The notes below the pieces were generated by a model. That model was not told the origin of the DNA and did no database searches. It saw only the letters and a list, made by a program, of their open reading frames with translations. From assembly GCF_003234365.2 (NCBI RefSeq), contig NZ_CP126260.1, forward strand, positions 2,046,001 to 2,110,000: 64,000 nt of DNA. Direction: 5' to 3'. Shown one piece after another: positions 1 to 8,470 of the stretch (position 1 is its first letter; the number at the start of each line of letters is the position of its first letter). The stretch comes from Curtobacterium sp. MCJR17_020 (GTDB taxonomy: Bacteria > Actinomycetota > Actinomycetes > Actinomycetales > Microbacteriaceae). The position numbers and the translations under genes were made by a program.

Positions 1-966
1 GCCGATGTACCAGTCGGGCTGGGTACCGGCGGAGACCGGCGAGGGGTCGTACGGACCGTAGTTCCAGATCGGGTTGATCGTGAACATCGACGCGATGAGG
101 GCGATGATGCCCGCGACGATGAAGAAGAACCCGCCGGCCTTGGCGGCGAACGCCGGGAGGATCGGGACACCGACGACGTTGTCGTTGGTCTTGCCCGGGC
201 CGGCGAACTGGGTGTGCTTGTTGATCACGACGAGCACGAGGTGGACACCGAGCACCGCGACGAGGATCGCCGGCAGCAGCAGGATGTGCAGCGTGTAGAG
301 GCGGCCGACGATGTCGGTGCCCGGGAACTCGCCACCGAAGAGCAGGTAGGCGATCCAGACGCCGATCACCGGAACACCCTCGATCATGCCGACGATGATC
401 CGCAGACCGTTTCCGGAGAGCAGGTCGTCGGGGAGCGAGTAGCCGGTGAAGCCCTCACCCATGGCGAGGACCCAGAGCAGGAAGCCGAAGACCCAGTTGA
501 GCTCACGCGGCTTGCGGAAGGCGCCGGTGAAGAACACGCGGGCCATGTGCAGCATGATCGACGCCACGAACAGCAGGGCTGCCCAGTGGTGGACCTGGCG
601 GACGAAGAGTCCACCGCGGATGTCGAACGAGATGTCCAGCGTGGACTGGAGCGCCGTCGACATCTCGACGCCCTTGAGCGGGACGTACGAGCCGTTGTAG
701 ACGACCTCGGCCATGGAGGCCTGGAAGAAGAACGTCAGGAACGTGCCGGAGAGCAGGACGACGACGAAGCTGTACAGCGCCACCTCGCCGAGCATGAAGC
801 TCCAGTGGTCCGGGAAGATCTTCCGGCCGACTTCCTTGACGAGCCCCGAGATGCTGGTGCGCTCGTCGATGTAGTTGGCGACCCCGCCGATGATGCGGGA
901 TCCGCGCTCCGGAGCCGGCTTGTTCGCCGTGCTGCTCGGTGCCGTGGTGGTGGGGGTGCTGGTCAT
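1..966 (-). CDS. qcrB: Cytochrome bc1 complex cytochrome b subunit QcrB (3' part outside the window)
   Basis: Membrane-embedded cytochrome b of the respiratory bc1 complex; it oxidises menaquinol and passes electrons to the Rieske protein and, through two b haems, back to quinone. Only the first 322 codons lie in the window. Visible are the haem-b histidines in RQVHHWAALLF, LHMARVFF and TLHILLLPAI, and the GEGFTGYSLPDDLLSG segment typical of the family. The ATG at 966 overlaps the TGA of qcrA by one base (TGATG), so translation is probably coupled. Actinobacterial QcrB usually runs to about 540 residues, so roughly 40% is missing. Identity is certain; the C-terminal end cannot be described. 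Confidence 0.95.
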   Translation of the reverse strand, partial: MTSTPTTTAPSSTANKPAPERGSRIIGGVANYIDERTSISGLVKEVGRKIFPDHWSFMLGEVALYSFVVVLLSGTFLTFFFQASMAEVVYNGSYVPLKGVEMSTALQSTLDISFDIRGGLFVRQVHHWAALLFVASIMLHMARVFFTGAFRKPRELNWVFGFLLWVLAMGEGFTGYSLPDDLLSGNGLRIIVGMIEGVPVIGVWIAYLLFGGEFPGTDIVGRLYTLHILLLPAILVAVLGVHLVLVVINKHTQFAGPGKTNDNVVGVPILPAFAAKAGGFFFIVAGIIALIASMFTINPIWNYGPYDPSPVSAGTQPDWYIG

Positions 967-2030
967 CAGCGTTCACGCTCCCAGAAGGACGGTCCGACCG
1001 GCTCGTGGAAGTCGCTCTGGGCAACCAGGTAGCCGTCGTCGTCGATCGCGATAGGAAGTTGGGGGAGGGGGCGTGCGGCCGGACCGAAGATGACCTCGCA
1101 GTTGTTCGAGACATCGAAGGTGGACTGGTGGCACGGGCACAGCAGGTGGTGCGTCTGCTGCTCGTAGAGCGCGACCGGGCATCCGACGTGGGTGCAGATC
1201 TTGGAGTACGCGACGATGCCGTCGTAGCCCCAGTTCTCGTGGCCCTTGGAGGGGTTGAGGTCCTTCGGGTCGAGACGCATGAGGAGGACGGAGGCCTTGG
1301 CCTTCTCCTCCAGCATGTGCTCGGAGTCGAGCATGCCGTCCGGGATGACGTGGAACACCGAACCGATGGTCACGTCCGAGGCCTTGATCGGCAGACCCGT
1401 CGGGTCCTTCGTCAGGCGCAGGCCCTGCTTCCAGAAGGTGTGGCGCAGGAGCTCGTTCGGGTCCTCGGCCGGAGCGAGGTCGCGGACCAGGACGATGCCC
1501 GGCAGCGGGAACGCGGCCAGCGCACCGATCATCGAGTTGCGGATCAGCTTGCGACGGCTGAAGCCGGACTCCTTGTCGGCCAGCTGGAAGGCCTCGACGG
1601 CCTTGGCGCGCGTCGCGTCCGTGCCGCGGGTGCCGTGGCGGAGCTCGGTGATCTCGCGGTCGACGACGAGCGACTTCGACCAGTAGACCGCGCCGAGGCC
1701 CAGCGCGATGAGCGCGAGGGCGATCGAGAGGCCGAGGAAGAGGTTCGCGGTGCGGACCGTCCCGAAGTCGTTCGAGTCGATCGGGAACGCGACGTAGGCC
1801 GCGATCGAGAGGACGCTGCCGACGATCGAGAGGTAGAAGAAGGTCGCGACCTGACGCTCGGCCAGGCGCTGCTTCTTCGGGTCGACGTCGGTGCGGCGCG
1901 CTCGGTGCGGCGGCTCACCCGGGTTCTCGAACGGGTCGGTGGGCAGCACCGCGATCCCGGGGGAGGTGGTCGTGCCGTGCTTCTCGACAGCCGAGGACGA
2001 GTTCAGCGTCTCGTCGTCGTGCTCTGCCAT
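966..2030 (-). CDS. qcrA: Rieske iron-sulfur subunit QcrA of cytochrome bc1
   Basis: Carries the 2Fe-2S cluster that takes the first electron from menaquinol in the bc1 complex. The Rieske ligands are visible as C279-T-H281 and C298-x-x-H301, with C284 and C300 placed for the stabilising disulfide. At 354 residues it is long, and the hydrophobic segments in the N-terminal half fit the three-helix actinobacterial form. The open frame extends to a GTG at 2057, but the ATG at 2030 has an AAGGGA ribosome site five bases upstream and gives the start MAEHDDE, so I use it. It lies 33 bases after qcrC and overlaps qcrB by one base. Confidence 0.95.
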   Translation of the reverse strand: MAEHDDETLNSSSAVEKHGTTTSPGIAVLPTDPFENPGEPPHRARRTDVDPKKQRLAERQVATFFYLSIVGSVLSIAAYVAFPIDSNDFGTVRTANLFLGLSIALALIALGLGAVYWSKSLVVDREITELRHGTRGTDATRAKAVEAFQLADKESGFSRRKLIRNSMIGALAAFPLPGIVLVRDLAPAEDPNELLRHTFWKQGLRLTKDPTGLPIKASDVTIGSVFHVIPDGMLDSEHMLEEKAKASVLLMRLDPKDLNPSKGHENWGYDGIVAYSKICTHVGCPVALYEQQTHHLLCPCHQSTFDVSNNCEVIFGPAARPLPQLPIAIDDDGYLVAQSDFHEPVGPSFWERER

Positions 2031-2063
2031 GGTGTTCCCTTCAGTGTCGTTCGACACGGACGA

Positions 2064-2873
2064 TCAGTTGGACTTCGCGGTCAGCCAGACGGTCATCGCA
2101 ACGACCGCGCCGAGTCCGAAGATCCAGATGAACAGACCCTCGGCCACCGGGCCCAGGGAGCCGAGTGCGAACCCGCCGGGGGACTTGTTGTCCTGCACGT
2201 ACTTGAGGTACGTGATGATGTCGGCCTTCTGCTCCGGCGTGAGGTTCAGGTCGTTGAAGACCGGCATGTTCTGCGGGCCGGTCTGCATCGCCTCGTAGAT
2301 GTGCTTGCCCGAGACCGTCGACAGGTTCGGGGCGTACTTGCCCTCGGTCAGGGCGCCGCCGGCGCCGGCCACGTTGTGGCACATGGCGCAGTTGATGCGG
2401 AAGAGCTCGGCACCCTCGGCCGCGTCGCCGTCCTCACCGTTGGTGAGCTCGGTGGACGGGACGGCCGGGCCGGGGCCCAGCGAGGCGACGTACTCGGCGA
2501 GGGCGTCGACCTGCTCGTCCGTGAACTGCGCGGGCTTCTCTTCGGCCTGCGGGCCCTGGGCGGCCATCGGCATGCGGCCGGTGCCCACCTGGAAGTCGAC
2601 CGAGGCGGCGCCGACACCGATGAGGGACGGACCCTCGCTCGTGCCCTGGGCGGAGAGGCCGTGGCAGGTCGCGCAGTTCGAGGCGAAGAGCTTCTGGCCC
2701 TCGTTGACCTTCGACTGGCTGGTCGCCGCGACGGTGCTCGTGCTGTCGTCGGCGTTGGCCGTGGAGCTGAAGAGCGCGTACGCACCGCCGGTGGTCATGA
2801 GGCCCACGACGATGAGCGAGACGGTCGCCATCGGTGAACGGCGGCCCTTCTTGGACTTGGTTCTGTTGAACAT
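2064..2873 (-). CDS. qcrC: Dihaem cytochrome c subunit QcrC of cytochrome bc1
   Basis: Membrane-anchored dihaem cytochrome c of 269 residues that conducts electrons from the Rieske centre to cytochrome aa3 oxidase, replacing a soluble cytochrome c in actinobacteria. Two CxxCH haem sites are visible: C67-A-T-C70-H71 and C162-A-M-C165-H166. A hydrophobic N-terminal helix follows a basic start (about residues 15-35), and a C-terminal transmembrane helix spans about 243-264. It starts 21 bases after ctaE and ends 33 bases before qcrA, consistent with one transcript. Confidence 0.95.
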   Translation of the reverse strand: MFNRTKSKKGRRSPMATVSLIVVGLMTTGGAYALFSSTANADDSTSTVAATSQSKVNEGQKLFASNCATCHGLSAQGTSEGPSLIGVGAASVDFQVGTGRMPMAAQGPQAEEKPAQFTDEQVDALAEYVASLGPGPAVPSTELTNGEDGDAAEGAELFRINCAMCHNVAGAGGALTEGKYAPNLSTVSGKHIYEAMQTGPQNMPVFNDLNLTPEQKADIITYLKYVQDNKSPGGFALGSLGPVAEGLFIWIFGLGAVVAMTVWLTAKSN

Positions 2874-2894
2874 GTGCTCGGGGGTGTCCAGTTC

Positions 2895-3533
2895 CTACTT
2901 GAGAAGGTAGATGACGGCGAAGAGGAAGATCCACACGACGTCGACGAAGTGCCAGTAGTACGACACGACGATGGCGGTGGTCGCTTCCTTGTGACCGAAG
3001 TTCTTCGCGGCGAAGCCACGGCCGAGCGTCAGCAGGAAGGCGATGAGGCCACCCGTGACGTGGAGGCCGTGGAACCCGGTCGTCATGTAGAAGGCCGAGC
3101 CGTAGGCGCTGGAGGAGAGCGTGACGCCCTCGTGCCAGAGGTTGGCGTACTCGAAGATCTGGCCGCAGACGAAGATCGCGCCCATCGCGTAGGTGACGAA
3201 GAACCACTCCGTCATGCCCCAGTGGCGCGGGTTCCAGCTCGTGCGGTGCACCTGGAAACGCTCTGCAGCGAACACGGCGAACTGGCACGCGAAGCTGGAC
3301 AGCACCAGGATGATCGTGTTCACCGAGGCGAAGGGCACCTCGAGCTTGGAGGTTTCGGCCGCCCAGAGCTCGGGGGACGTGCTGCGCAGCGTGAAGTAGA
3401 TCGCGAACAGGCCGGCGAAGAACATGACCTCGCTGCCCAGCCACACGATCGTCCCCACGGCAACGGCGTTCGGCCTGTTCAGGGCCGGACCGCTGGCGGA
3501 TCTGGAGAGAGGGGTGCTAGTCACGTCCTCCAT
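2895..3533 (-). CDS. ctaE: Cytochrome c oxidase subunit III (CtaE)
   Basis: Subunit III of the aa3-type terminal oxidase, a multi-helix membrane protein of 212 residues. Family signatures are VGTIVWLGSEVMFFAGLFA near the start, the HxTSWNPRHWG loop in the middle, and the FHGLHVTGG and YYWHFVDVVWIFLF segments near the end. It is first in the ctaE-qcrC-qcrA-qcrB run. The ATG at 3533 gives MEDVTSTPLS; a GTG at 3524 would give MTSTPLS, which resembles relatives more, but the GGAGG before it is only two bases away. The exact start is therefore uncertain. The gene is divergent from trpD with about 70 bases between start codons. Confidence 0.93.
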   Translation of the reverse strand: MEDVTSTPLSRSASGPALNRPNAVAVGTIVWLGSEVMFFAGLFAIYFTLRSTSPELWAAETSKLEVPFASVNTIILVLSSFACQFAVFAAERFQVHRTSWNPRHWGMTEWFFVTYAMGAIFVCGQIFEYANLWHEGVTLSSSAYGSAFYMTTGFHGLHVTGGLIAFLLTLGRGFAAKNFGHKEATTAIVVSYYWHFVDVVWIFLFAVIYLLK

Positions 3534-3591
3534 TATGGCCGAAACCCCAGACAGTGTTTTCGCAGGAGACTGGCGGGTCTCTCGAATTCAC

Positions 3592-3597
3592 TACGAT
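3592..3597 (+). promoter_or_regulatory. Likely -10 box for a leaderless trpD transcript
   Basis: TACGAT ends six bases before the trpD ATG at 3604, which puts transcription start at or next to the start codon. There is no ribosome-binding sequence before the ATG. No good -35 box is visible. A short inverted repeat (GAGAC at 3566-3570, GTCTC at 3577-3581) lies just upstream and could be an operator or chance. Confidence 0.45.
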
Positions 3598-3603
3598 CGA
3601 GCC

Positions 3604-4668
3604 ATGCCTGACGCACTCTCTTGGCCTGCAGTGATCAGCGCGCTCATGGCGCGCGAGGACCTGACGATCAGGCAATCCACATGGGCCATGGAGGAGATCG
3701 TGCACGGGCGCGCCACCCAGGCACAGATCGCCGCGTTCGCCGTGACGCTCCGCGCGAAGGGCGAGACCGTCGACGAGGTGGTCGGGTTCCGCGACGCGAT
3801 CCTCGACGCCGCCGTTCCGCTGGACGTCGACCCGATGGCGTTGGACATCGTCGGCACGGGTGGGGACGTCGTCGGCACCGTGAACGTCTCGACCATGGCG
3901 GCGATCGTCATCGCCGCCGCCGGGGTGCCCGTCGTGAAGCACGGCAACAAGGCGAGCTCGTCGAAGTCCGGTTCGAGCGACGTGCTCGCCGCACTCGGGC
4001 TCGATCTCACGATGGACGCCGCGCGTGTCGCGGACACCTTCCGGCGTGTCGGACTGACCTTCGCGTTCGCCAACGCGTTCCACCCGGGCTTCGCGCACGC
4101 CGGGCCGGTCCGCCGCGAGATCGGTGTGCCCACGGTGTTCAACTTCCTCGGGCCGCTCGTCAACCCCGCACGGTGCGAAGCGAACGCCGTCGGCGTCGCG
4201 CAGCTCGAGCTCGTGCCGATCATCACGGGCGTGTTCCAGACCCGCGGCGCGACCGCCCTGGTGTTCCGCGGAGACGACGGCCTCGACGAGCTCACCACCA
4301 CCGGCCACAGCCACATCTGGGAGGTCACCGGCGGTCGGGTCATCGAGCACGACCTCGACCCGCGCGACCTCGGCATCGCACGTGCACGCACCGAGGACCT
4401 CCTCGGTGGCGACCCCGAGCACAACGCCGGCGTCGTGCACCGCGTGCTGTCGGGGGAGACCGGCCCGGTGCGCGACATCGTGCTGCTCAACGCCGCGGCG
4501 GGCCTGGTCTCGTTCCGTCTGGCGCAGGACCCGGCCGAGTCCGACCGACCGATCCTGCAGCGCTTCCGCGAGCAGCTCGCGGTCGCGGCCGAGGCGATCG
4601 ACTCCGGCGCCGGCACCCGCAAGCTGGCGGACTGGACCGCGGTCCCGACCGCGACCGACGCGCAGTAG
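3604..4668 (+). CDS. trpD: Anthranilate phosphoribosyltransferase TrpD
   Basis: Transfers phosphoribose from PRPP to anthranilate, the second step of tryptophan synthesis. The 354-residue length is normal. Visible are the PRPP-binding GTGGD (residues 84-88), NVSTMAA, the KHGNKASSSKSGSSD loop from about residue 112, and the HPGFAHAGPVRREIG...FNFLGPLVNPA region that forms the anthranilate site. The frame is open further upstream, but the ATG at 3604 starts the conserved N-terminus and sits at a leaderless-type promoter. The gene stands alone with no other trp genes nearby. Confidence 0.95.
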   Translation: MPDALSWPAVISALMAREDLTIRQSTWAMEEIVHGRATQAQIAAFAVTLRAKGETVDEVVGFRDAILDAAVPLDVDPMALDIVGTGGDVVGTVNVSTMAAIVIAAAGVPVVKHGNKASSSKSGSSDVLAALGLDLTMDAARVADTFRRVGLTFAFANAFHPGFAHAGPVRREIGVPTVFNFLGPLVNPARCEANAVGVAQLELVPIITGVFQTRGATALVFRGDDGLDELTTTGHSHIWEVTGGRVIEHDLDPRDLGIARARTEDLLGGDPEHNAGVVHRVLSGETGPVRDIVLLNAAAGLVSFRLAQDPAESDRPILQRFREQLAVAAEAIDSGAGTRKLADWTAVPTATDAQ

Positions 4669-4673
4669 ACGCA

Positions 4674-4728
4674 ACCGACGGGAGGCCCGGTGCCGGTTCA
4701 CGGAACCGGCACCGGGCCTCCCGTCGGT
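4674..4728. terminator. Long perfect hairpin between trpD and glpK
   Basis: Two perfectly complementary 26-base arms (4674-4699 and 4703-4728) around a three-base ACG loop. The hairpin sits between the convergent ends of trpD and glpK, so it probably ends transcription from both sides. No T-run follows. The outer arm carries GACGGGAGGCCCGG, the same core seen in several other intergenic hairpins of this window. Confidence 0.85.
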
Positions 4729-4764
4729 GCGTTCAGTGCACGCGGTCAGCGCGCGCGTGCGTCG

Positions 4765-6276
4765 CTACTGGACGTCTTCGTCGACCCAGTCGAAGGTCTT
4801 CGTGACGGCCTTCTTCCAGAGACGGAGCGTGCGCTCGCGCTCCGCGGCGTCGAGCTGCGGCTCCCAGCGCTTGTCCTCCTGCCAGTTGGCACGGAGCTCG
4901 TCGAGGTTGGCCCAGAAGCCCACGGCGAGACCGGCCGCGTAGGCCGCGCCGAGCGCCGTCGTCTCGGCGACCACCGGACGCACCACCGGCACGTTGAGGA
5001 TGTCGGCCTGGAACTGCATGAGCTCGTTGTTGGCGGTCATGCCGCCGTCGACCTTGAGCTCGGTCAGGTCCACGCCCGAGTCGGCGTTCACCGCGTCGAG
5101 GACCTCGCGGGTCTGCAGCGCCGTCGCCTCGAGCGCCGCACGTGCGATGTGTCCCTTGTTGACGTAGCGGGTCAGGCCGACGATGGCGCCGCGAGCGTCC
5201 GGACGCCAGTACGGCGCGAACAGCCCGGAGAACGCCGGCACGAAGTACACGCCGCCGTTGTCCTCGACGGTCTTGGCCAGCGCCTCGACCTCCGGGGCAC
5301 TGCCGATGAGACCGAGGTTGTCGCGGAGCCACTGGATGAGCGAGCCCGTGACGGCGATCGAACCCTCGAGGGCGTAGTGCGTCTCCTGGTCGCCGAGCTT
5401 GTAGCCGACGGTGGTGAGCAGGCCGTTCTCGGAACGGACGATCTCGGTACCGGTGTTGAAGATGAGGAAGTTGCCGGTGCCGTAGGTGTTCTTCGACTCG
5501 CCCTGGTCGAACGCCGCCTGGCCGAAGGTCGCGGCCTGCTGGTCGCCGAGGATGCCCGCGATCGGGACCTCGCGGAGCAGGTTGGACGACTCGACGTGGC
5601 CGTAGACCTCGGAGGAGCTGACGATCTCGGGGAGCATCGACTTCGGCACACCGAAGTCGGCGAGGATGTCGTCGCGCCACTGGAGCGTCTCGAGGTCCAT
5701 GAACAGCGTGCGGGACGCGTTCGTGACGTCGGTCTTGTGGACGCCGCCGTCGACGCCACCGGTCAGGTTCCAGAGGACCCAGGTGTCGGTGGTGCCGAAG
5801 AGCAGGTCCCCGGCCTCGGCCTTCTCACGCGCACCCTCGACGTTCTCGAGGATCCACATGATCTTGGTGCCGGCGAAGTATGTCGCGAGCGGCAGGCCGA
5901 CGATGGCCTTGTAGCGGTCGGTGTCACCGTCGGCGAGCTTGTCGACGATCGACTGCGTGCGGGTGTCCTGCCAGACGATCGCGTTGTAGATCGGCTTGCC
6001 GGTGGTCTTGTCCCAGACGACGGCGGTCTCGCGCTGGTTGGTGATGCCCACGGCGGCGACGTCGTGACGCGTGATGTCGGCACGCGACAGTGCCTGACCG
6101 ATCACCTCGCGGGTGTTGTCCCAGATCTCGGCGGGGTCGTGCTCGACCCACCCGGCGCGCGGGAAGATCTGCTCGTGTTCCTTCTGCCCGGTCGAGATGA
6201 TCGAGCCGGAGTGATCGAAGACGATCGCTCGGGTGGAGGTCGTGCCCTGGTCGATGGCGACGATGTAGTCGGCCAT
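4765..6276 (-). CDS. glpK: Glycerol kinase GlpK
   Basis: Phosphorylates glycerol to sn-glycerol 3-phosphate in the cytoplasm, trapping glycerol that enters through the neighbouring facilitator. It is 503 residues, the usual FGGY-kinase length. Visible are the N-terminal phosphate-binding AIDQGTTSTR, the substrate segments NQRETAVVWD and VWQDTRT, the FGGY-type GILGDQQAATFGQ, and the C-terminal LKVDGGMTANN adenine-binding region. The ATG at 6276 follows AAGGAG at a six-base spacing. It lies 74 bases downstream of glpF with a hairpin between them. Confidence 0.96.
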   Translation of the reverse strand: MADYIVAIDQGTTSTRAIVFDHSGSIISTGQKEHEQIFPRAGWVEHDPAEIWDNTREVIGQALSRADITRHDVAAVGITNQRETAVVWDKTTGKPIYNAIVWQDTRTQSIVDKLADGDTDRYKAIVGLPLATYFAGTKIMWILENVEGAREKAEAGDLLFGTTDTWVLWNLTGGVDGGVHKTDVTNASRTLFMDLETLQWRDDILADFGVPKSMLPEIVSSSEVYGHVESSNLLREVPIAGILGDQQAATFGQAAFDQGESKNTYGTGNFLIFNTGTEIVRSENGLLTTVGYKLGDQETHYALEGSIAVTGSLIQWLRDNLGLIGSAPEVEALAKTVEDNGGVYFVPAFSGLFAPYWRPDARGAIVGLTRYVNKGHIARAALEATALQTREVLDAVNADSGVDLTELKVDGGMTANNELMQFQADILNVPVVRPVVAETTALGAAYAAGLAVGFWANLDELRANWQEDKRWEPQLDAAERERTLRLWKKAVTKTFDWVDEDVQ

Positions 6277-6303
6277 TGGTGCTCCTTACGGGTGTTCGGT
6301 GCG

Positions 6304-6333
6304 GTGAGCGGCCCGCGATCGCGTGCCGCTCAC
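6304..6333. other. Hairpin between glpF and glpK
   Basis: Nine-base arms GTGAGCGGC (6304-6312) and GCCGCTCAC (6325-6333) enclose a loop that is itself nearly palindromic. It sits inside the glpF-glpK message. It could be a partial terminator or an mRNA processing or stability element that sets the ratio of the two proteins. Confidence 0.5.
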
Positions 6334-6350
6334 CCCGGGGTTGGGTTGGG

Positions 6351-7076
6351 TCAGCTGACGACGGGCAGCAGGGCGTAGGACAGCCCGGCGGCGATGGCGC
6401 CACCGATCAGCGGTCCGACGACGGGCACCCAGGCGTACGACCAGTCGCTCGAGCCCTTGCCCTTGATGGGCAGGAAGGCGTGCGCGAGGCGCGGGCCGAG
6501 GTCACGGGCCGGGTTGATGGCGTAGCCGGTCGGGCCACCGAGGCTGACACCGATCGCGATCACGAGGAAGGCGACGGGGATCGCGCCGAGCTGCGCCGGG
6601 GTCTGGCCGTTGGTGAAGGCGATGACGACGAACACCAGCACGAAGGTGCCGATGATCTCGGTCACGAGGTTCCAGCCGTACGACCGGATCGCCGGGCCGG
6701 TGGAGAAGACGCCGAGCTTGGCGGCGGGGTCGGGCTCCTCGTCGAAGTGCTGCTTGTAGGCGAGCCAGACGATGACGGCCCCGATGACCGCACCGATGAG
6801 CTGGGCGAGCCAGAACAGGAGCATCGCGCCGACGGTGATGTTGCCGAGGATGGCCTGGGCGAGGCTGACGGCCGGGTTGAGCTGGCCACCCGACTTGTAC
6901 GACACGGTGACACCGGCGAAGACCGCGAAGCCCCAACCGATCGTGACCATGAGGAAGCCGGCCCCGAAGCCCTTCGACTTCGAGAGGGAGACGGCGGCGA
7001 CGACACCGCCACCCAGGATGATGAGCATCGCTGTACCGACGAGCTCGGACAGGAACTTGACGCCGATGTCGTCCAT
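6351..7076 (-). CDS. glpF: Glycerol facilitator / aquaporin (MIP family)
   Basis: Six-helix channel of the MIP family, 241 residues, predicted to carry glycerol across the membrane. Both pore-forming NPA boxes are present, GGQLNPAVS in the first half and GYAINPARD in the second. The aspartate after the second NPA box favours a glycerol facilitator over a pure water channel, and the adjacency to glpK supports this. The frame stays open far upstream, but the ATG at 7076 has GGAGG seven bases before it. It is divergent from dhaK across a 318-base regulatory region. Confidence 0.93.
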   Translation of the reverse strand: MDDIGVKFLSELVGTAMLIILGGGVVAAVSLSKSKGFGAGFLMVTIGWGFAVFAGVTVSYKSGGQLNPAVSLAQAILGNITVGAMLLFWLAQLIGAVIGAVIVWLAYKQHFDEEPDPAAKLGVFSTGPAIRSYGWNLVTEIIGTFVLVFVVIAFTNGQTPAQLGAIPVAFLVIAIGVSLGGPTGYAINPARDLGPRLAHAFLPIKGKGSSDWSYAWVPVVGPLIGGAIAAGLSYALLPVVS

Positions 7077-7205
7077 CGGTGACCTCCAGTGCGTGAGGTG
7101 GGGGTCCGGTGGTGCTGCGCCGCACTCCCCGTTGAGTGATTGAGGCCGAGCATAGTGACGCGGAGAACGACGGGGCGACGAATTCCTGAGGGAAGTCCGC
7201 GATCG

Positions 7206-7219
7206 TGCACGAACGTGCA
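7206..7219. promoter_or_regulatory. Palindromic operator candidate, copy 1 (glpF/dhaK region)
   Basis: TGCACGAACGTGCA, six-base perfect arms around AA. An identical copy begins 65 bases downstream. The 318-base gap between glpF and dhaK holds no gene. A possible glpF -10 box (TATGCT, complement of 7149-7154) lies on the glpF side. Confidence 0.65.
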
Positions 7220-7270
7220 AGCGGCGTGCGCTGCGGGGGATCGCGAGCCGATGACGCGTCCCCGTCGCAC

Positions 7271-7284
7271 TGCACGAACGTGCA
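7271..7284. promoter_or_regulatory. Palindromic operator candidate, copy 2 (glpF/dhaK region)
   Basis: Exact second copy of TGCACGAACGTGCA. A possible dhaK -10 box (TAGATT, 7317-7322) lies 33 bases downstream. The 65-base start-to-start spacing is close to six helical turns, so two dimers could sit on the same DNA face. No candidate regulator gene lies next to this region in the window. Confidence 0.65.
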
Positions 7285-7394
7285 GACCGGACGAACGAGC
7301 GCCCGGGCGTCGGATGTAGATTGGGCGCACTCCGGTCGACGACGGCGGTGTGCAGTTCGCCTCGGCTCGGCCCCGTACCCGTGGAGGCACGCGC

Positions 7395-8396
7395 ATGAAG
7401 AAGCTCATCAACGACCCGCAGGCCGTGGTCGACGAGACCGTCCGGGGATTCGCCCGGGCACACGCCGCACACGTCGTCCTGGTCGAGGACCCGATCCACC
7501 TGCACCGCGCCGACGCCCCCGTCGCCGGCAAGGTCGGCATCGTCAGCGGAGGCGGCAGCGGACACGAGCCGCTGCACGCGGGCTTCGTGGGGTACGGCAT
7601 GCTCGACGCCGCCGTTCCCGGCCCGGTGTTCACGAGCCCGACGCCCGACCCGATCGTCGCGGCCACCAAGGCCGTCGACGGCGGCGCGGGTGTCCTGCAC
7701 ATCGTGAAGAACTACACCGGCGACGTCCTGAACTTCGAGACCGCCGCCGAGCTCGCCGAGATGGACGACATCCGCGTCGAGTCCGTCGTCGTCGACGACG
7801 ACGTCGCGGTGCAGGACTCGCTCTACACCGCCGGTCGCCGCGGCGTGGCCGGCACCGTCGTCGTGGAGAAGTGCGCCGGCGCCGCGGCCGAGCGCGGTGA
7901 CGACCTGGACGCCGTCGCCGCCGTCGCCCGCCACGTCAACGACGTCACGCGGTCGATGGGCCTGGCCCTGGCGTCCGGCACCGTGCCGCACGCGGGGGAG
8001 CCGTCCTTCACGCTCGCCGACGACGAGGTCGAACTCGGCATCGGCATCCACGGCGAGCCCGGGCGAGAGCGCATCCCGATGGCACCGGCCGACCAGCTCG
8101 TCGACCGTGTGCTCGAACCGATCCTCACCGACCTCGACGCTCCGGCCGGCTCGAAGCTGCTCCTGCTCGTCAACGGCATGGGCGGCACCCCGCTGTCCGA
8201 GCTGTACATCGCCTACCGCCGCGCCGCCGAGGTGCTGACGGATCGCGGGTACGACGTCACGCGTAGTTTGGTGGGCGACTACGTCACGTCCCTCGAGATG
8301 CAGGGGTTCTCGCTCACCGTCACGGTGCTCGACGAGGAACTCACGGCACTCTGGGACGCACCGGTGGAGACCCCCGCACTGCGCTGGGGTCGCTGA
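7395..8396 (+). CDS. dhaK: Dihydroxyacetone kinase subunit DhaK
   Basis: Substrate-binding subunit of the PTS-dependent dihydroxyacetone kinase. It holds dihydroxyacetone as a hemiaminal on a histidine while DhaL transfers the phosphate. The 333 residues contain the GGGSGHEPLHAGFVG motif near the N-terminus, KNYTGDVLNFE, and GIGIHGEPGRER, whose His219 is the expected substrate-linking residue. The ATG at 7395 has GGAGG seven bases upstream. It is first of three genes in the order dhaK-dhaL-dhaM. Confidence 0.95.
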   Translation: MKKLINDPQAVVDETVRGFARAHAAHVVLVEDPIHLHRADAPVAGKVGIVSGGGSGHEPLHAGFVGYGMLDAAVPGPVFTSPTPDPIVAATKAVDGGAGVLHIVKNYTGDVLNFETAAELAEMDDIRVESVVVDDDVAVQDSLYTAGRRGVAGTVVVEKCAGAAAERGDDLDAVAAVARHVNDVTRSMGLALASGTVPHAGEPSFTLADDEVELGIGIHGEPGRERIPMAPADQLVDRVLEPILTDLDAPAGSKLLLLVNGMGGTPLSELYIAYRRAAEVLTDRGYDVTRSLVGDYVTSLEMQGFSLTVTVLDEELTALWDAPVETPALRWGR

Positions 8397-8470
8397 GCGG
8401 CCGCCATCGACCGCGAGAGCACCGACCACGACACCGAGCCCACCGGGCCGGACACACGAAGGGAACCGCA

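Noticed and set aside
32..964. Plus-strand frames at the window start
   Set aside because: They are antisense to qcrB, whose haem-binding helices are clear although the gene lacks its stop inside the window.
939..2837. Long plus-strand frame of over 600 codons opposite qcrA/qcrC
   Set aside because: It is antisense to genes with clear catalytic motifs, its product is Arg/Glu/Val low-complexity, and such mirror frames are expected at high GC.
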